Shown here: positions 53,491 to 61,522 of the stretch, piece after piece | How positions within the stretch are numbered: position 1 is the first letter of the stretch | Layout: the number at the start of each line of letters is the position of its first letter | Assembly (NCBI RefSeq): GCF_033547075.1 | Contig: NZ_CP137891.1 | Span: 2,542,001-2,606,000 of the forward strand | Direction: 5' to 3' | Length of the DNA stretch: 64,000 nt | DNA from: Flavobacterium ardleyense | GTDB lineage: Bacteria > Bacteroidota > Bacteroidia > Flavobacteriales > Flavobacteriaceae | Notes under the pieces: generated by a model | Seen by the model: the letters and a program-made list of their open reading frames with translations, nothing else | Told to the model about the DNA's origin: nothing | Database searches by the model: none | Translations under genes and position numbers: made by a program

Positions 53491-53638
53491 CTAATTCAGA
53501 TTTTTTTTGCTCGTTAAACTGCTTGGCAATCTGCTTCAATTTCTCTTTCCGAGAGACTTCAGCTTGTTTTGCTTTTTCTTGCGATTTATGCAATTTGTCG
53601 TTATGTTTCTTGATATTTCCTTCGTTATTGCGACTCAT
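53483..53638 (-). CDS. Small basic hypothetical protein
   Basis: 51 residues from the ATG at 53638 (MSRNNEGNIKKHNDKLHKSQEKAKQAEVSRKEKLKQIAKQF). It is almost entirely charged (Lys, Glu, Gln, Arg) and should be one long helix. A start further upstream at 53677 is possible but gives a Cys-Thr-Tyr-rich N-terminus unlike the rest. Its end overlaps the start of the YchJ-like gene, so the two are translated from one transcript. No family recognised; the overlap supports that it is real. Confidence 0.6.
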   Translation of the reverse strand: MSRNNEGNIKKHNDKLHKSQEKAKQAEVSRKEKLKQIAKQFNEQKKSELDD

Positions 53639-53719
53639 GAATTTTGTATATATCGTGCAAATATATGTTTTTTGCAAAAAATCAGTGATCTTTAGAATTA
53701 TAAAATTTATTAATACAAC

Positions 53720-54283
53720 CTACTTAGATTTTACTTTTAAATATCCTATATGAAAAACATCTTCTGCTCTTGGTTCAGTTAAAGCGGTAATTTTTAGTGA
53801 ATACAGTTGCTTTGCTTGATCGCTTAAAAGATCGGCAACCTTATGCGCATCGTCAATATCTACTCCATATTTTTCATCAATGTGACTAACTGCACCTTTA
53901 AAATCAAATTCTTTATAAAAAGCAGACTCTTTTGCCGACTTTACGGCGGTTGATATATTGGACGCGACAGTTAGCATTTTGAAATGATATTCGTCAAAAT
54001 TTCCTGCTTTATAACCACCAAGATTCAAAAAATATAAATTCAATTTACCACTATTCTCCTGACTTCTTTCCACCACTTCTATCAAATAATTGTCAACAAC
54101 AGTAACTTCTCGCCAAGCATCAATATGAAATTTTCCCGCTGCTTCTGGCCAAAAAACTGCCAATTGAGCGCTCAGATCTTTTACTTTAGTGGCAACGCCA
54201 AAATATATATCGTGCTGCTCTGTCACACGACCCACAATATTGCAGCCCATCATTATCATAAATAACTTTAAACGCTTTGCCAT
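53720..54283 (-). CDS. DUF1543 protein
   Basis: 187 residues. LKLFMIMMGCNIVGRVTEQHDIYFGVATKVKDLSAQLAVFWPEAAGKFHIDAWREVTVVDNY (residues 5-66) is the first DUF1543 repeat, and LNLYFLNLGGYKAGNFDEYHFKMLTVASN (near residues 83-111) begins the second. The conserved TEQHD and HIDAW/EYHF positions are typical of the family, whose function is not known. No signal peptide. It stands between a small gene and a histidine kinase on the same strand, about 40 bases from each of the predicted ends of the kinase gene. Confidence 0.85.
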   Translation of the reverse strand: MAKRLKLFMIMMGCNIVGRVTEQHDIYFGVATKVKDLSAQLAVFWPEAAGKFHIDAWREVTVVDNYLIEVVERSQENSGKLNLYFLNLGGYKAGNFDEYHFKMLTVASNISTAVKSAKESAFYKEFDFKGAVSHIDEKYGVDIDDAHKVADLLSDQAKQLYSLKITALTEPRAEDVFHIGYLKVKSK

Positions 54284-54322
54284 AATACTCTAAAAAACAA
54301 ATTTAAACCACGTAAGTCAGCT

Positions 54323-55597
54323 TTACTTGCCATCCATCTTCTCATTACAAATCTCGGGAATAAATGGCAAAAACAAGTTGAACGTTGCACCTTCTCCTTC
54401 TGAGCCGTTTGCAAATATAAAACCTTTATGATTATCAACTATTTTCTGCACAATTGTCAGTCCGATACCTGTGCCACTATATAGATTATTGTCATTAAGT
54501 CTCCGGAAAATTTCGAAAATCATTTCTTTATGTTCATTATTGAATCCAATTCCATTATCGCTGATTACTATATGAGAATAAGCAATTTTATTAGGTAGAT
54601 TTCTAAAGATGATGGCACTGCTTTCTGCTATTTTACACGAAATTTTAATCTCCAGGACTTCATCATGCCTTTTAAATTTAACCGCATTCGAAATTAAATT
54701 TTGTAGCAACTGCCGAAATTGAAAAGGAATAACTGTTATAAAATCGGTTTCAGAAATAGAAATACGGATCTCATCTTGCTGCCAATTCTCTTTTAATTCT
54801 GAAATTACTTCGTCAATACAGAATCTAAAATCGATTTTTTCTAAGTTCCTTTCACTTTCAGTTGATCTCGAATGCGCAAGCAAATCATTAATCAGAGATT
54901 GCATTCTAACCGCCGAACTATGAATTCTTTCAAAATAATACTTTCCCTTTTCAGTTAAATTTTCAGACTCTTCTTCCTTGATTCTACTAGCAAAAATCTG
55001 AATTTTACGCAAAGGTTCTTGCAAATCATGGCTAGAAATAAAAGCAAATGTCTCCAAATCTCTATTTGCCTGCAACAGTTCAATTTCACGTTTTTCCTTT
55101 TCGACATTCTGAAAGGCAAGTTCGTTGTTGGCGATAATTAATTCAGCGGCACGATCTTCTTTTTCGGCATTCTGATAAGTCAATTCCTTATTTGCAATCA
55201 GCAATTCAGATGCACGATTTTCCTTTTCCTGATTTTGATAGGCAAGTTCTGCATTCGCAATCAGCAATTCGGCCGCACGATCCTCCTTTTCTTGATTCTG
55301 AAAAGCTAGTTCCTTATTCGCAGTATACAATTCCGAAGCTCTTATTTCTTTTTGCGTATTCTGGAAAGCAAGTTCTCTATTTGCAATAATTAATTCTGCA
55401 GCTCTATCTTCTTTTTCCTGATTTTGATAGGCAAGTTCTGCATTCGCAATAAGCAATTCTGCAGCGCGATCCTCTTTCTCTTGATTATGAAAAGCCAATT
55501 CTTTGTTTACCGCAGCAAGTTCAGCCGCACGCTTATTGCTCTTCGCTATTTGCAAAGCAAGTTCTTTATTTAGCTCAGCTACTTCCATAGAGTACAT
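54323..55597 (-). CDS. Histidine kinase with eight 21-residue coiled-coil repeats
   Basis: 424 residues without membrane segments. Residues 10-177 are eight repeats of 21 residues with consensus NKELAFQNQEKEDRAAELLIA, exactly three heptads, so the region forms a long uninterrupted coiled coil. It leads into the phospho-acceptor helix FISSHDLQEPLRK with His190. The ATPase domain has NAVKFKR, DNGIGFNNEHKEMIFEIF and GTGIGLTIVQKIVDNHKG. A sensor domain is absent, so the input may be a protein partner. The response regulator is unknown and no obvious one lies nearby. TTCTT and ATG at 55597 are used as start region. Confidence 0.9.
   Translation of the reverse strand: MYSMEVAELNKELALQIAKSNKRAAELAAVNKELAFHNQEKEDRAAELLIANAELAYQNQEKEDRAAELIIANRELAFQNTQKEIRASELYTANKELAFQNQEKEDRAAELLIANAELAYQNQEKENRASELLIANKELTYQNAEKEDRAAELIIANNELAFQNVEKEKREIELLQANRDLETFAFISSHDLQEPLRKIQIFASRIKEEESENLTEKGKYYFERIHSSAVRMQSLINDLLAHSRSTESERNLEKIDFRFCIDEVISELKENWQQDEIRISISETDFITVIPFQFRQLLQNLISNAVKFKRHDEVLEIKISCKIAESSAIIFRNLPNKIAYSHIVISDNGIGFNNEHKEMIFEIFRRLNDNNLYSGTGIGLTIVQKIVDNHKGFIFANGSEGEGATFNLFLPFIPEICNEKMDGK
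55067..55570 (-). repeat. Eight 63-base in-frame tandem repeats in the kinase gene
   Basis: The DNA encoding the coiled coil repeats every 63 bases for eight units. Units 2, 3, 5 and 6 are almost the same, units 1 and 8 have diverged most, as usual when arrays grow from the middle. Because the unit is a multiple of three and of the seven-residue heptad, gain or loss of units changes the length of the coil without breaking it. Confidence 0.9.
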
Positions 55598-55744
55598 TTC
55601 TTAATTAATATTTCAAAAATAAACTCTTGCAATTTCTCTAGTTATAATGTATTTCTACAGATCGTTTGCAGTCAAAGGTACTTCAAATCATACCCATACT
55701 TTCTTTAAATAGGCGATTTTTCTTCAATTCAAGATTTTTTGTTA

Positions 55745-55922
55745 GGGCGAATCCCGAGCCACAATGACCATTGTTAAAATTGAACAAATCGGTGGCTCGG
55801 GCCGGGCTGTCCTCTACGTCTTTGCTGCACTAACTACCCCATTATGGTAGGAAATTTAATTTGGCAGCAAAGGATGTGCTTCGCCAATTTGCTTTGCTCG
55901 GGAAGGTCCAATCCCTTTCGCA
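55745..55922 (+). repeat. SR1 structured repeat, copy E (extended)
   Basis: 178 bases, the longest copy. The outer helix reads GCGAA/TTCGC, and the second helix is lengthened to CCCGAGCCAC/GTGGCTCGGG. The core GGGCTGTCC and the hairpin with GGCAGCAAAGGATG are kept, but the part after the hairpin holds an extra 25-30 bases (TTTGCTTTGCTCGGGAAGG). It is on the plus strand between two minus-strand genes, so it is not in their sense transcripts. Confidence 0.75.
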
Positions 55923-55959
55923 AAAAATCCTGCCATTAAAGAAAATTTATAAATAAAAA

Positions 55960-55989
55960 AAATCTACTTAACAAAAGCTAAATAGATTT
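55960..55989 (-). terminator. Terminator of the Spy-like gene
   Basis: On the minus strand AAATCTATTTAGC and TTAAGTAGATTT form an imperfect stem followed by TTTTTATTTAT. It lies about 25 bases past the stop codon at 56015. Confidence 0.65.
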
Positions 55990-56014
55990 TTAATTGAAAT
56001 TACGTTTTTTAGAA

Positions 56015-56437
56015 TTATCTGGACATTTTTTTCTTTTCCATCATCTTTTTTCTTCTCAGCTCTCGCTTGGCGTCCTTTTTTGAATGATTCTGTTTTCTAT
56101 CAGCTTTCATTGCGGCCAATTTTTGTGACTGCTCAGGAGTTAATATCTCTGCCATCTTTTCTTTATTAGTATGACGAAGTTCTCGCATTGCTGCCTTTTT
56201 GGAAGTTTCGTCAGCCGTAACATCGCTTTGTACTTTTGCGCGCTGCATTTTGGTTTCTTTTCGCATTTCGGCCATTCTTGCCTGCTGCTCTTCGGTTAGA
56301 TCTAATTTTTCTGCAACTGTCGCAGAGCGCATCTCCATTCTCTGCTCTTTGGTAGTTTCTGATTTTTTATCTTGAGCAAATCCTGCCGTACTCAGCAAGA
56401 CTCCTAACATAAAAACTGATAATTTAATTGGTTTCAT
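56015..56437 (-). CDS. Secreted Spy/CpxP-like helical protein
   Basis: 140 residues. Signal peptide MKPIKLSVFMLGVLLSTAGFAQ, so it is periplasmic. The mature part is highly charged and helical with DLTEEQQARMAEMRKETK and EILTPEQSQKLAAMK, two LTxxQ-type motifs as in Spy and CpxP, which act as periplasmic chaperones and stress sensors. The C-terminus (KKDAKRELRRKKMMEKKKM) is very basic. It may respond to envelope stress. Has its own terminator. Confidence 0.8.
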   Translation of the reverse strand: MKPIKLSVFMLGVLLSTAGFAQDKKSETTKEQRMEMRSATVAEKLDLTEEQQARMAEMRKETKMQRAKVQSDVTADETSKKAAMRELRHTNKEKMAEILTPEQSQKLAAMKADRKQNHSKKDAKRELRRKKMMEKKKMSR

Positions 56438-56739
56438 AACTGTAAGTTTAAGATTTGATTTTTAGTGTTTCAATATATATGCCAAAAAATTAGATTGTCA
56501 TAATTTAAAAAATTAATATAAAACTTTTGATAATAATAATCAAGTAGAACAACGAGCTTTTTTCAAAAATAGTAGAGATTAAAATTATTTTTTAACAAAA
56601 TTAACCACGGAGACCTCTTGGCTAATTTCTACCTTGGCAACCCTGTAAGATCATACTCAAAAATAGAAGCAATATTTTTCATAATTTTGCTTAGAGGCCA
56701 ATTAAAATTACTGTCACTTCATTAGTATCCAAACTCATT
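56438..56739. other. Intergenic DNA between Spy-like and papain-like genes
   Basis: Divergent gap of about 300 bases with AT-rich sequence. No gene, no copy of a repeat family and no clear promoter pair found. Confidence 0.4.
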
Positions 56740-57474
56740 TTGATAAATTCGAAAAAAATAAAACAGAATCTCCAAAAAATATTGCAGAAATTGGCTGGAG
56801 TGCGGAATAAGTTTTCAAACGTTCAGTACTTGTCAATTGGCGAAAATTGTCTAACCGATAATGTCCTTGACCGTCATAATCTCAAAAGTTTTAGTACACC
56901 CTACTCGCACGGCAGGAGCAATCTTGATTACGCAATTGCATTAGAAAAAGAAAAATATGCAAGTCTACTAAATCCAGAATATCTATATTATGATTATGTT
57001 GGTGACACAAAAGTTGTCAGAAATAAGTACTATTCCATTTCCAATTCTATTTACAATCAACTCCATAAAAATGGTTTTGAATTTACGCATCATGACGTTT
57101 TAAATAATAATGCGCAGCGACAGAGTTATGAGCGAAAAATCACTAGAATGCTGTCTTTTAACAAAAAACAACATCTAAAATTTATCTACCATTATCGAAA
57201 TAATGACGATATAGACATCAAAATACTGATCGAGAAAGCGTCAGAATTTTTGCGATATTATCAAAATAGACAAATCAAATGCGAATTTATATTTTTTACT
57301 CAGGAAATCGTCGCAGAAAAATCGGAAAGATCTATTACCAAAATTCACGATCAAAATAACGTCACAGGATTTAAATTAAAAACTTTGGAATTTTGGGCAG
57401 GCGATGACGAAGATGTACTTTGGGCAAGAAAAGATGACGATTTGTTTACTATAATGCTAACTGATATTAGATGA
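56740..57474 (+). CDS. Putative papain-like cysteine peptidase (DUF1796-like)
   Basis: 244 residues, starting at TTG 56740; no ATG comes early enough. YLSIGENCLTDNVLDRHNLKSFSTPYSHGRSNLDYAIALEKEKYASLL (residues 30-77) matches the DUF1796 pattern, in which the Cys after SIGENC and a later His are thought to be catalytic. HHDVLNNNAQRQSYERKITRML and LKFIYHYRNNDD are further family-like blocks. No signal peptide. The family is linked to capsule or cell-surface gene clusters in some bacteria, but no such genes are here. The assignment rests on one conserved region. Confidence 0.7.
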   Translation: MINSKKIKQNLQKILQKLAGVRNKFSNVQYLSIGENCLTDNVLDRHNLKSFSTPYSHGRSNLDYAIALEKEKYASLLNPEYLYYDYVGDTKVVRNKYYSISNSIYNQLHKNGFEFTHHDVLNNNAQRQSYERKITRMLSFNKKQHLKFIYHYRNNDDIDIKILIEKASEFLRYYQNRQIKCEFIFFTQEIVAEKSERSITKIHDQNNVTGFKLKTLEFWAGDDEDVLWARKDDDLFTIMLTDIR

Positions 57475-57535
57475 TTACCATTAATATGAGGCAAATCGAT
57501 CATTATTTTCTGATCGACCACGATAGTAAATAGTG

Positions 57536-57543
57536 TATTTTTG
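57536..57543 (+). promoter_or_regulatory. Possible -7 element for the next gene
   Basis: TATTTTTG fits TAnnTTTG and lies about 55 bases before the ATG at 57598. No TTG occurs at the right distance upstream, so it is a weak call. Confidence 0.3.
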
Positions 57544-57597
57544 CAGCCACTGTACTTTTTCGATCGTCAGTTTGCTAACCTTGAATTGCATAACATT

Positions 57598-58215
57598 ATG
57601 GATATCTTATTTTCGACAGCTTTTTTTCTACTTGTAGTATTTCTGATTACTCAATTTTTAGATTCTAAAAATAGTAAGACATTGATTATCCTTGCATCAT
57701 TTGCAATACTTGTCGGAATCATTTCAATTATATATGTATCGTACTTCACAACTTCAACAAAAATTATAAATCCAGTTGAAATAACTGTCCAAAATTCTAC
57801 CAATCAATCTTTAAAAATTTATGCGATCACATTTGACGCAGATTTGACGGACACAATTAATACAACAGTTCTTCTTGAAAAGGAACTTGCGGTTGCCAAA
57901 AAAACGACTTTTCTCATAGATAATAAAAATTTACAAAAGTTTTGGATAGTTGCAAAAAATGAGGCTAATGAAATTAAATTTTTAAAATCATCTAATAAGT
58001 TTTTGCCTAACCTTATTTTTAAAATAACCACTGATGAAAATATTGATAAAGCTGAAGCACAAACCGCTAGAGAATTAATTTTTGATAGAGACATCAAAAT
58101 GCAAGTTCTACGCTTTGCTATTTGGTCTAATATTCTGTTAATAGCACTTCTTCTTTGGAGCATTTTTAAATTAAATAAAATTAGAAATAAAAATAAATCT
58201 ACACTTAGCATATAA
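57598..58215 (+). CDS. Hypothetical membrane protein
   Basis: About 205 residues from the ATG at 57598 (MDILFSTAFFLLVVFLITQFL). A start 19 codons upstream is open but adds a non-hydrophobic stretch. Three hydrophobic segments at residues 2-22, 30-50 and 178-197 bracket a soluble, beta-rich domain (NPVEITVQNSTNQSLKIYAITFDADL to NLIFKITTDENI) that would lie outside the membrane. No family recognised. It is three bases from the GyrI-like gene, so the two are co-transcribed. Confidence 0.65.
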   Translation: MDILFSTAFFLLVVFLITQFLDSKNSKTLIILASFAILVGIISIIYVSYFTTSTKIINPVEITVQNSTNQSLKIYAITFDADLTDTINTTVLLEKELAVAKKTTFLIDNKNLQKFWIVAKNEANEIKFLKSSNKFLPNLIFKITTDENIDKAEAQTARELIFDRDIKMQVLRFAIWSNILLIALLLWSIFKLNKIRNKNKSTLSI

Positions 58216-58218
58216 AAT

Positions 58219-58671
58219 ATGGAAAAAGTTGAAAGCTTTAAAATAATTGGTATTTCGGTGTCAACATCCAATCAGGATGGGCAAAATGCTCAAGATTTAG
58301 GAAATCTTTGGAGTCAATTCTTTTCCAACGATTTACTTGAAAAAATTCCAAATTCTATTTCAAAAGAAATTTTTTGTATTTACACAGATTATGAAAGTAA
58401 CTTTAAAGGTAGTTACACTGCCATTTTAGGACGTAAAGTTTCGTCCTTTGATGCTATTCCCGAGGGTTTAATTTCTCGTGAGTTGCCAGCTGGGAATTTC
58501 ATGAAATTTACTGCCAAAGGAATTATTCCTAATGCTGTAATAGATACTTGGGAAGAAATTTGGGCCGACGATCAACAACTAAAAAGAAAATACACCTATG
58601 ATTTTGAGGTCTATGGAGAAAAATCCCAAAATGGAGAACTTTCGGAAGTAGACATATTTATTGCTATATAG
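58219..58671 (+). CDS. GyrI-like / effector-binding-domain protein
   Basis: 150 residues. FKIIGISVSTSNQDGQNAQDLGNLWSQFF followed by IFCIYTDYESNFKGSYTAILGRKV, GLISRELPAGNFMKFTAKG and DTWEEIWADDQQLKRKYTYDFEVYGEK are the conserved strands of the GyrI/AraC effector-binding fold (SBM domain). Such domains bind small hydrophobic molecules; some bind gyrase. Here it is a stand-alone domain, with no DNA-binding part. It is encoded directly behind a membrane protein, and ends before a terminator. Confidence 0.85.
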   Translation: MEKVESFKIIGISVSTSNQDGQNAQDLGNLWSQFFSNDLLEKIPNSISKEIFCIYTDYESNFKGSYTAILGRKVSSFDAIPEGLISRELPAGNFMKFTAKGIIPNAVIDTWEEIWADDQQLKRKYTYDFEVYGEKSQNGELSEVDIFIAI

Positions 58672-58696
58672 TCTAATAATATAGTTATTAAAAAAA

Positions 58697-58730
58697 AATA
58701 GCCTCCTAAATTTTTAAGAGGCTATTCTTT
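58697..58730 (+). terminator. Terminator of the GyrI-like gene
   Basis: AATAGCCTC (58697-58705) and GAGGCTATT (58718-58726) form a perfect nine-pair stem followed by CTTTTAAT. It starts 26 bases past the stop codon. Confidence 0.75.
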
Positions 58731-58861
58731 TAATAAGTGTTATTATTGAAGTTTACTGCTTTTAAGTCAACAAACAAATCTATTGTAGCTATTTGCTTTT
58801 GAAGAAATCTGCTAGATTATTCACATTCAAAAAACCCTTCTTAAATAGTGCAAAATTGCAG

Positions 58862-59731
58862 TTAATCCCAGTTCTTTCTGCTTTTATTAGAAGAAAAATT
58901 AGATTCAAAAATTCTGTATTTAAATAATCCTACCACAATTGCTCCTCCAAAACCATTCCCTAACATAGTGATAAGCAGGAACGATAAATAATTACCGGTA
59001 GATACAGTTTCTGAATGCAAATAGGCACCAAATACTTCGAGATTACCTACTATACTGTGGTGAAATCCAGCAAATCCAATTGCTCCCGTTACCATTAAAA
59101 TTATTAAAATGCGTGTCAATGCCTGATTTGTACTGTTGAGTAGCCACGTAAGAAGCCCCATAAGCCATCCTGCTGCAATTGCGCTAAGGAATAATGCCCA
59201 CGGTTTATGATTTAAAATATGCATACCAACCGTGACCATTGTATCGGTATCAAATAGGCCAAGTTCTGGCGCTAGCGAACTAATAAAGATTACAAAGAAA
59301 TTTCCACCTAAAACGTTCCCAACAATTACAACTCCCCATACTCGGAGAAGTTCAAAAACTGTTCTCTGACCATTAAGGACGGGAAGCGCTAAAACCGAAG
59401 TCTGTTCTGTAAAAAGAGCAGATTTTCCGAGTATAACTAATACAAATCCAAAGGGATAGACGAAAGCAAATAGTCGGTAAATTACTGGATCTGAAATTCT
59501 TCCTTGCAATAAAAAAAACAAGGCACAGACTAGCACATAACTAAATCCAATTTCGAGACCTGCAATGCAAGAACTTAGAAAGATGGCTTGTTTCTTCTTT
59601 TTAAATATCTCCTCACCTTCGTGAATAACACTGGTCAAAATTTCGGTATACTCCTTAGAATATACTGCTTCATTTGATTTTTTCTCCAACTCTTGTTGTT
59701 GCTCTGTCTGCGTTTTGTCCTCTTCTTTCAT
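58862..59731 (-). CDS. Formate/nitrite transporter (FNT)-family protein
   Basis: 289 residues. A charged cytoplasmic N-terminus (about 45 residues, rich in Gln, Glu and Lys) precedes six membrane segments. FSYVLVCALFFLLQG, LVILGKSALFTEQTSVLALPVLNG, VVIVGNVLGGNFF and GAIGFAGFHHSIVGNLEVF are the conserved loops of the FNT fold; NHxVGN-like HHSIVGN contains the usual pore His. It resembles the YfdC-like branch, whose substrate is not established. Stands alone. Confidence 0.88.
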   Translation of the reverse strand: MKEEDKTQTEQQQELEKKSNEAVYSKEYTEILTSVIHEGEEIFKKKKQAIFLSSCIAGLEIGFSYVLVCALFFLLQGRISDPVIYRLFAFVYPFGFVLVILGKSALFTEQTSVLALPVLNGQRTVFELLRVWGVVIVGNVLGGNFFVIFISSLAPELGLFDTDTMVTVGMHILNHKPWALFLSAIAAGWLMGLLTWLLNSTNQALTRILIILMVTGAIGFAGFHHSIVGNLEVFGAYLHSETVSTGNYLSFLLITMLGNGFGGAIVVGLFKYRIFESNFSSNKSRKNWD

Positions 59732-60189
59732 AAATCACTATCAAAAAATGTTTCGAATCTGGCTAGCAAGGTAAATATTTGCTTGATTAATAAAGGTAAT
59801 TTATTTGAATAATTTTGAGTGTTGAATTTTTATTTTGCCAATTATTTCACTAAATATTAAAATCATTTCTTCAAAAAAAAATACCCTCCCAAAATTTTAC
59901 TAAGTTAAATAAAACAATATTTAAACGAACCTTCTGTTAAGTTACTCAAGATCAGACGCTCTCCAATAACAGAATTTACTAGCTAATTATAGAAATTCTT
60001 CAATGTTTGATTCATTTAAATAGGACCAAATAATACAATAATATAGTTGTTGATTTATATCATGAGACGTCAATTAAGCTAGTTGATTTCTAATTTTTTT
60101 TAATTACTAAATGTTTATCAAGAAACTTATTATCTATATTCGCAGTTAAATTACATAGTTCTCTAACCACTATTTTTTCAATTGCTTTT
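59732..60189. other. Divergent intergenic region, no feature seen
   Basis: About 460 bases of AT-rich DNA between the FNT gene and the barrel gene. TATATTCGC near 60136 resembles a -7 element, but no -33 element fits. No RNA fold, repeat or reading frame stands out. Confidence 0.45.
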
Positions 60190-61416
60190 ATGAAACAAAA
60201 ATTACTATTCTTCGTATTATTTTTAGCCGTAAGTGCGAACTCGTACGCTCAGTTTACCTTCCAAAAAGGATATTTTATAAACAACAATAATCAGAAAACA
60301 GAGTGCCTCATTTACGATATCGATTGGAAAAATAATCCAACAAATTTTGACTATAAAGTAAATGAAACTGCCGAAATACAATCTGAAAATATTGAAAATG
60401 TCTTAGAATTTGGTCTAGTTGACGGTGTGAAGTACCAACGTGCAACATTCGAAATTGACCGATCATCTGATGATGTAAAAAAAATGGGGAAGCAAAGAAA
60501 TCCCAGCTTTAAAGAAGAAACTTTGTTTCTGAAGACAATGATAAATGGAAAAGCTTCTCTTTATTATTATAGAGACGGAAGTTTAAAACGTTATTTTGTC
60601 CAAAAAGATTCATCGCCAATTACACAACTTGTTTATAAACGCTACCAAACTGAAGCTGGAGGACTTGCTACAAATACATATTTTAAACAACAACTATTAT
60701 CTGATTTTCAATGTAGTTCTATCAGTCAAAAGGACGTTGAATCGCTTGAATATGAACTAAAAGATTTACAGAAATTTATTCTAAAATTTAATGAATGTCA
60801 AAATTCGACTTCTCAAACTTTTAAAAGCAAACAAAAAAGAGATTTATTTAATCTTGCCATTAGACCTGGAGTAGATTTTAATAGTTTGAATGTCTATTTG
60901 CCGAAAAATGATCGCCGAAATGTGGATTTTGGTAAGCAAACAAATTTTAGAGTTGGACTTGAAGCTGAATACATAATCCCGTACCATAACAATAAATGGA
61001 GTATCGTTTTAGAGCCTACTTATCAGTCGTATAGAAGTGAAAAAACCTACGAGGCTTCTGGAATTAATGATGGTATCCTTACAGCAAAAATTGATTATAG
61101 TTCTATTGAACTTCCAATCGGTATTAGACACACATTCTTTGTAGCCGAATCTTCAAAAATCTTTCTAAATGCTCAGTATGTACTAAATCTTGATCTTAGT
61201 CCATCGCTGAATTACTACCGATCTGATGGAACTGATTTCGATCAATTAGATATGAATTCTGGAAAAAATTTCGCTTTTGGTGCTGGTTTCAAGTTTCAGG
61301 AAAAATATATTATTGAATTTAGATATCAAACCGACCGATTTGTGTTGGAAAATTATCCTACCTGGAGCGCAGATTACAAAACAATGTCTGTAATTATTGG
61401 TTACAACTTTATGTAA
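60190..61416 (+). CDS. Outer-membrane beta-barrel protein
   Basis: 408 residues. Signal peptide MKQKLLFFVLFLAVSANSYAQ, then an N-terminal soluble part of about 200 residues (FQKGYFINNNNQKTECLIYDIDWKNNPTNFDYK; YYYRDGSLKRYFVQKDSSPITQLVYKRY), then a barrel of about 190 residues that starts with LAIRPGVDFNSLNVYL and ends in MSVIIGYNFM, with a terminal aromatic residue near the end as needed for outer-membrane insertion. It resembles the PorT/OmpW-like barrels of Bacteroidetes. The function is unknown. Confidence 0.82.
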   Translation: MKQKLLFFVLFLAVSANSYAQFTFQKGYFINNNNQKTECLIYDIDWKNNPTNFDYKVNETAEIQSENIENVLEFGLVDGVKYQRATFEIDRSSDDVKKMGKQRNPSFKEETLFLKTMINGKASLYYYRDGSLKRYFVQKDSSPITQLVYKRYQTEAGGLATNTYFKQQLLSDFQCSSISQKDVESLEYELKDLQKFILKFNECQNSTSQTFKSKQKRDLFNLAIRPGVDFNSLNVYLPKNDRRNVDFGKQTNFRVGLEAEYIIPYHNNKWSIVLEPTYQSYRSEKTYEASGINDGILTAKIDYSSIELPIGIRHTFFVAESSKIFLNAQYVLNLDLSPSLNYYRSDGTDFDQLDMNSGKNFAFGAGFKFQEKYIIEFRYQTDRFVLENYPTWSADYKTMSVIIGYNFM

Positions 61417-61465
61417 ACTTAAACGGTAATTGTCTTCAAAAGTAATTTCGTAAGTAGTAAAACCT

Positions 61466-61502
61466 AAAATCCCCATTTCGACACAAACGAAATGGGGATT
61501 TT
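61466..61502. terminator. Bidirectional terminator
   Basis: AAAATCCCCATTTCG (61466-61480) and CGAAATGGGGATTTT (61488-61502) pair perfectly, with a T tract after it on the plus strand and an A/T-rich flank on the other. It separates the converging barrel and OYE-family genes. Confidence 0.85.
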
Positions 61503-61522
61503 TATCAAAAGTAAATTCAATA

